A stretch of 15,646 bases of DNA. It comes from Anaerolineae bacterium (GTDB lineage: Bacteria > Chloroflexota > Anaerolineae > Aggregatilineales > Aggregatilineaceae). The stretch lies in contig JAFGJA010000647.1 of assembly GCA_016929355.1 (NCBI GenBank), positions 1-15,646 on the forward strand, read 5' to 3'. The number at the start of each line of letters is the position of its first letter. Within the stretch, counting starts at the first letter, position 1. Below, piece after piece: positions 12,357 through 15,646 of the stretch. Both the position numbers and the translations under genes were made by a program. The notes under the pieces are model-generated. The model was not told where the DNA came from and ran no database searches. It saw nothing but the letters and a program-made list of their open reading frames with translations.

Positions 12357-15287
12357 TTATCGCCGCCGCCGCGTTGATCCGCGCTGTTTGACTTTGCTCT
12401 GCGGGATCGTCTGGCGTTGGTTGCGGATTTCCTCATAGTGGCAGTGTTTGAATTTTTTGCCACTCCCGCACGGGCACGGATCGTTGCGCCCGACATTATC
12501 AAACAGGCCGACATTCTCAATCGGTTGGGGCGGGGCATTGCGTCCCCCGGCGGTTTCGACACGGCCATCTTGCGCCTGCGGTACGGGCATCGACGCGGCG
12601 GCTTCTGCGCCACGTCCGGCCTGGATATTGCTCAGGCTGCGCTGCAAAATCAGGGCGGGGGCGCGGCGGGTGGGTGGCTGCTGTTCGCGCGGGGCCACCC
12701 GGTAAATATCCTGCACGACCTTCCCCTTGATTTCCTCTTGCAGCGCGTTCCACATTTCATAGCTCTGGCGCTGGTACTCGACCAATGGATCGCGCCCACC
12801 ATACGCGGTCAGTCCAATCCCTTCTCTTAGTATATCCAGATCGGTCAAATGGCGCTGCCAGAGTTGATCGACCACATTGAGCATGACGCTCTTTTCGGCC
12901 ATCGCCATCCAAGCCGGTGTAAAGCGCTCGATTCGTTCGGTATACACGCGCAGCGCGCCCTTGACCAGCAGCAGTTCGATTTCGTCGGAATCACCAAGCT
13001 GGCCCATTGTTGCCGGGTTGATGTCTTCCGGCACGGGGTAGATCAGCAGCGCCGCGCGGTGCAGTTCCTCTAAATCCCAATCCACCGCATCGCCCGCCAG
13101 ATGCAGCTTGCAGATCGCCTGAATTTGCTCGGTGATCATGTGTTGCAGTTGGTCGCGCAGTTCGCCATTTTGCGCGCTGAGGACCATGCGACGCTGGTTG
13201 TAGATCGTTTCGCGCTGCTTATTCACCACATCATCGTATTCGAGGACTCGTTTACGGATGTCAAAGTGATGGCCTTCGACGCGAATCTGGGCCTGCTGGA
13301 TCGATTTGGAGATCATGCCGTGTTCGATCGGCATATCTTCGGGCATGTCGGCCCATTTCATGAAATTCTTGACGCGATCTCCGCCGAAGCGCCGCATCAA
13401 GTCATCTTCCAGTGAGAGGTAAAAGCGTGTTTCGCCGGGATCACCCTGCCGCCCGGCACGTCCGCGCAACTGGTTATCAATGCGCCGCGCTTCGTGGCGT
13501 TCCGTACCGAGCACGTACAGGCCGCCTTCCGCCAGCACTTTCTGGCGATGGACTTTGCATTCGGTTTTGGCTTCCGTCAGGACTTCGGCCCATTGTTCCG
13601 GCGTGGCTTCGGTTACATCACTATCGTAACGCCGGCGCAATTTTTCGCGTGCCAGCCCGTCCGGGTTGCCGCCGAGCAAAATATCCACCCCACGCCCGGC
13701 CATGTTCGTGGCAATCGTCACCGCGCCGGGGCGTCCCGCCTGGGCAATGATCACGGCTTCGCGTTCGTGCTGCTTGGCGTTGAGCACTTCATGGTGTACT
13801 TTGGCCTTATCCAGCAGTTTGGCGAGATGCTCGCTGGTTTCAATCGCCGCCGTACCGACCAGCACCGGCTGGCCGCGCTCCTGGCGTTCTTTGATGTCCT
13901 TAACCACCGCGCGCCACTTGGCCTTTTCGTTCATATAGACCCAGTCTTGCTTATCATCGCGGATGATGGGCAGATTGGTCGGAATCACGGTGACTTCGAG
14001 GTTATAGATTTCTTCGAATTCGTTCGCTTCGGTATAGGCCGTACCGGTCATCCCCGCCAATTTTTCGTACATGCGGAAATAGTTCTGGAAGGTGACGGTA
14101 GCGAGTGTCAGGTTTTCGCGCCGAACCTCAACGCCTTCCTTCGCCTCAATCGCCTGGTGCAAGCCTTCGCTGAAGCGCCGCCCGTGCATCATGCGCCCGG
14201 TGAATTCATCGACGATGATCACCTGGCCGTTCATGAGGACGTATTCTTTATCAAGGTGATAGTTCACATGGGCGCGCAGGGCGTTATCCAGATACGGGAT
14301 CATGTCGGAGTTTTCCGGCCTGTAGAGATTATCGCCTTGCAACATCCCTTCCCGCGCCAGCGCGCGTTCGATTTTTTCGACGCCGCGTTCGGTCAGATAG
14401 GTGCTCTTATGTTTCAATTCCTCGACATAATCGCCGTCGGGGGCTTCCGCGTCGATGCTGTCCTGGCTGCTGGGTTCCAAGACTTTGACCAGCCGCGCAA
14501 ACAGCGTATACAGATCGGATGGCAAATCGGCCTGCCCGGAGATGATCAATGGGGTTCGCGCTTCATCGATCAGGATGTTGTCCACCTCGTCCACGATGGC
14601 GTAATAGTGGCCGCGCTGCGAGAGGCGATTCAGGTCATGCACCATGTTATCGCGCAGATAGTCAAAGCCGAATTCGTTATTCGTGCCATAGGTAATATCG
14701 GCGTGGTAAGCGTCCCGCCGATCAATCGGTTCGAGGTTTTGGAACCGTGCATCTTCGCTCGGCCAGTCAGGATTGAAGCGGAACGAGTGCATATTTTCGT
14801 TGCCGCCCCGGTTCTGGATCACGGCGGAAGTCAGGCCCAACAGGTGATAGATCGGCCCCATCTGCTGCAAGCCGAATTTGGACAGGTAATCGTTGGGTGT
14901 AACCAGATGCGCGCCCTTACCCAACAGCCCATTCAGATACAGGGGGAGCGTGGCGCTCAACGTTTTACCTTCACCCGTTTTCATTTCTGCGATTTTGCCC
15001 TGGTGCAGCACAATGCCCCCGATCAACTGCACATCGAAATGGCGTTGCCCGATGGTGCGCACAGCAGCTTCGCGCACAAGGGCGAAGGCTTCCGGCAAAA
15101 TGTCGTCTAAGGTTGCGCCCTGTTCCAACCGGGCTTTGAATTCGTCCGTTTTTTCGCGGAATTGCGCCTCACTGAGCGCTTGCATGGCCGGTTCGAGCGC
15201 ATTGATTTGTTCCACCACTTCGCGGTGGCGGTTGAGTTCGCGTTCATTGGGGTCGCCGAAAACTGCTTTGGCGATTGTTTTAAGCAT
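12357..15287 (-). CDS. secA: Protein translocase ATPase SecA
   Basis: A 976-residue motor ATPase that pushes unfolded precursor proteins through the SecYEG channel at the cytoplasmic face of the membrane. Visible signatures are QLIGGIVLHQGKIAEMKTGE with Walker A GEGKT (105-109), YGTNNEFGFDYLRDNM, the Walker B region VDEVDNILIDEARTPLIISG, the preprotein cross-linking region, TGTAYTEANEFEEIYNL, TNMAGRGVDILLGGNP, ERHEARRIDNQLRGRAGRQG and the helical scaffold. The C-terminus has the zinc-binding SEC-C motif CPCGSGKKFKHCH (Cys938, Cys940, Cys949, His950). Length is in the range for SecA with a zinc tail; after the motif an extra basic tail ends in four arginines. The ATG at 15287 is preceded by GAGGA at normal spacing. 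It stands alone, with its own promoter at 15321-15329, and is separated from the next minus-strand gene by repeats. Confidence 0.98.
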   Translation of the reverse strand: MLKTIAKAVFGDPNERELNRHREVVEQINALEPAMQALSEAQFREKTDEFKARLEQGATLDDILPEAFALVREAAVRTIGQRHFDVQLIGGIVLHQGKIAEMKTGEGKTLSATLPLYLNGLLGKGAHLVTPNDYLSKFGLQQMGPIYHLLGLTSAVIQNRGGNENMHSFRFNPDWPSEDARFQNLEPIDRRDAYHADITYGTNNEFGFDYLRDNMVHDLNRLSQRGHYYAIVDEVDNILIDEARTPLIISGQADLPSDLYTLFARLVKVLEPSSQDSIDAEAPDGDYVEELKHKSTYLTERGVEKIERALAREGMLQGDNLYRPENSDMIPYLDNALRAHVNYHLDKEYVLMNGQVIIVDEFTGRMMHGRRFSEGLHQAIEAKEGVEVRRENLTLATVTFQNYFRMYEKLAGMTGTAYTEANEFEEIYNLEVTVIPTNLPIIRDDKQDWVYMNEKAKWRAVVKDIKERQERGQPVLVGTAAIETSEHLAKLLDKAKVHHEVLNAKQHEREAVIIAQAGRPGAVTIATNMAGRGVDILLGGNPDGLAREKLRRRYDSDVTEATPEQWAEVLTEAKTECKVHRQKVLAEGGLYVLGTERHEARRIDNQLRGRAGRQGDPGETRFYLSLEDDLMRRFGGDRVKNFMKWADMPEDMPIEHGMISKSIQQAQIRVEGHHFDIRKRVLEYDDVVNKQRETIYNQRRMVLSAQNGELRDQLQHMITEQIQAICKLHLAGDAVDWDLEELHRAALLIYPVPEDINPATMGQLGDSDEIELLLVKGALRVYTERIERFTPAWMAMAEKSVMLNVVDQLWQRHLTDLDILREGIGLTAYGGRDPLVEYQRQSYEMWNALQEEIKGKVVQDIYRVAPREQQPPTRRAPALILQRSLSNIQAGRGAEAAASMPVPQAQDGRVETAGGRNAPPQPIENVGLFDNVGRNDPCPCGSGKKFKHCHYEEIRNQRQTIPQSKVKQRGSTRRRR

Positions 15288-15320
15288 AGTTCCTCACAAG
15301 TGCTAGATTGTATGGTCGAA

Positions 15321-15329
15321 ATTATAGCA
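15321..15329 (-). promoter_or_regulatory. Extended -10 promoter of secA
   Basis: On the minus strand this reads TGCTATAAT, a full-consensus extended -10 element about 34 bases before the secA ATG. No good -35 lies 17 bases upstream. Transcription would start near 15314, leaving a leader of roughly 25 bases that holds the ribosome-binding site. Confidence 0.65.
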
Positions 15330-15455
15330 TATTAACGAATGATGCGGATAGCGAGGGTACGCCATTCGCGCCTGCGGTCCCATTAAATATTGGTTAGAAT
15401 GGCTCAAGGCGTGTGAAAGAAACAATCCTTTAATGTATTTTTCGGAAATATACTT

Positions 15456-15461
15456 TATAAT
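15456..15461 (+). promoter_or_regulatory. Likely -10 element for the partial secreted-protein gene
   Basis: TATAAT is a consensus -10 hexamer in an AT-rich stretch 79 bases before the ATG at 15540. A -35 match is not convincing. The 15330-15455 stretch shows no gene. Confidence 0.4.
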
Positions 15462-15539
15462 GAGCTTAAGCTGGGTCTAACTATCTTCCATTATTATCCC
15501 CTGCCAGCAGACGATGAGTGATTATCACAGGTAGATATT

Positions 15540-15646
15540 ATGAAACGTTTGGCTGTTTTTTTGGTTGTGATCGGCAGTATTGGCCTGATCGCCCTCGTAC
15601 AAACATCTGCGCCTACGTCAGCCCAATTGCCAGCCGAAAGCCCGCA
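15540..15646 (+). CDS. N-terminal part of a secreted protein (cut by window end)
   Basis: The frame beginning ATG 15540 stays open to the end of the window and encodes 35 residues. They form a textbook signal peptide: MKRLAVFLVVIGSIGLIALV (basic start plus hydrophobic core), then QTSAPTSAQ, with a probable signal peptidase I site after the second Ala-x-Ala-like stretch. The mature protein lies outside the window, so its function is unknown. The ribosome-binding site is weak (AGGT about 8 bases upstream). The gene is divergent from secA. Confidence 0.7.
   Translation, partial: MKRLAVFLVVIGSIGLIALVQTSAPTSAQLPAESP

Noticed and set aside
13494..15110. 538-codon open frame on the plus strand opposite secA
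   Set aside because: It is antisense to a fully recognisable secA, has a low-complexity His/Phe/Gln-rich translation with no domain, and no ribosome-binding site. It is a codon-bias shadow.
1..15646. CRISPR array, rRNA or complete insertion sequence
   Set aside because: No regularly spaced repeats, no rRNA-like sequence and no transposase frame were seen on either strand.

Overview
The window looks like chromosomal DNA of a free-living bacterium, most probably a Chloroflexota member (Anaerolineae-like). This is an inference from gene style and repeats: a soluble PAS plus four-GAF histidine kinase, a single-domain KaiC-like ATPase, a secreted protein with a duplicated domain, and several families of short palindromic intergenic repeats. 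No 16S rRNA or other decisive marker is present. Most of the window is moderately GC-rich; the TIR genes are visibly AT-richer.

Layout. (1) 1-3250: a minus-strand TPR protein (51-995), then plus-strand genes for a VOC/glyoxalase-fold protein (1178-1576) and a DUF5680-like protein (1583-2044), which form a tight pair. A remarkable 71-base inverted-repeat cloverleaf follows (2075-2145). Next is a secreted two-repeat protein (2294-3190) with a good extended -10 promoter and a hairpin terminator. (2) 3212-12093: an unbroken minus-strand run. Read in transcription order it is a winged-helix-like protein (12093), KaiC-like ATPase (11657), two small related three-TM membrane proteins (10850, 10497), PAS-GAF4 histidine kinase (10093), adenosine deaminase (GTG start at 6948), PP2C-type phosphatase (5827), TIR-domain protein (4856) and a second, apparently truncated TIR protein (3652). 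(3) 12094-12356: two structured palindromic repeats. (4) 12357-15287: secA on the minus strand, with its own extended -10 promoter. (5) 15540-15646: the 5' end of a secreted plus-strand protein.

How the parts may work together. The wHTH/KaiC/membrane/kinase block reads as a signal-transduction cassette without a response regulator in the window. The phosphatase and the full-length TIR protein overlap by four bases (ATGA), so they are very likely translationally coupled. With the second TIR gene and the shift to AT-rich sequence, they look like an acquired two-gene TIR/PP2C module, a candidate immunity or stress-signalling system. The second TIR gene runs into a dispersed repeat and a terminator hairpin, so its 3' end is probably decayed.

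The two observations most worth following are the perfectly paired 71-base cloverleaf and the PP2C-TIR pair.
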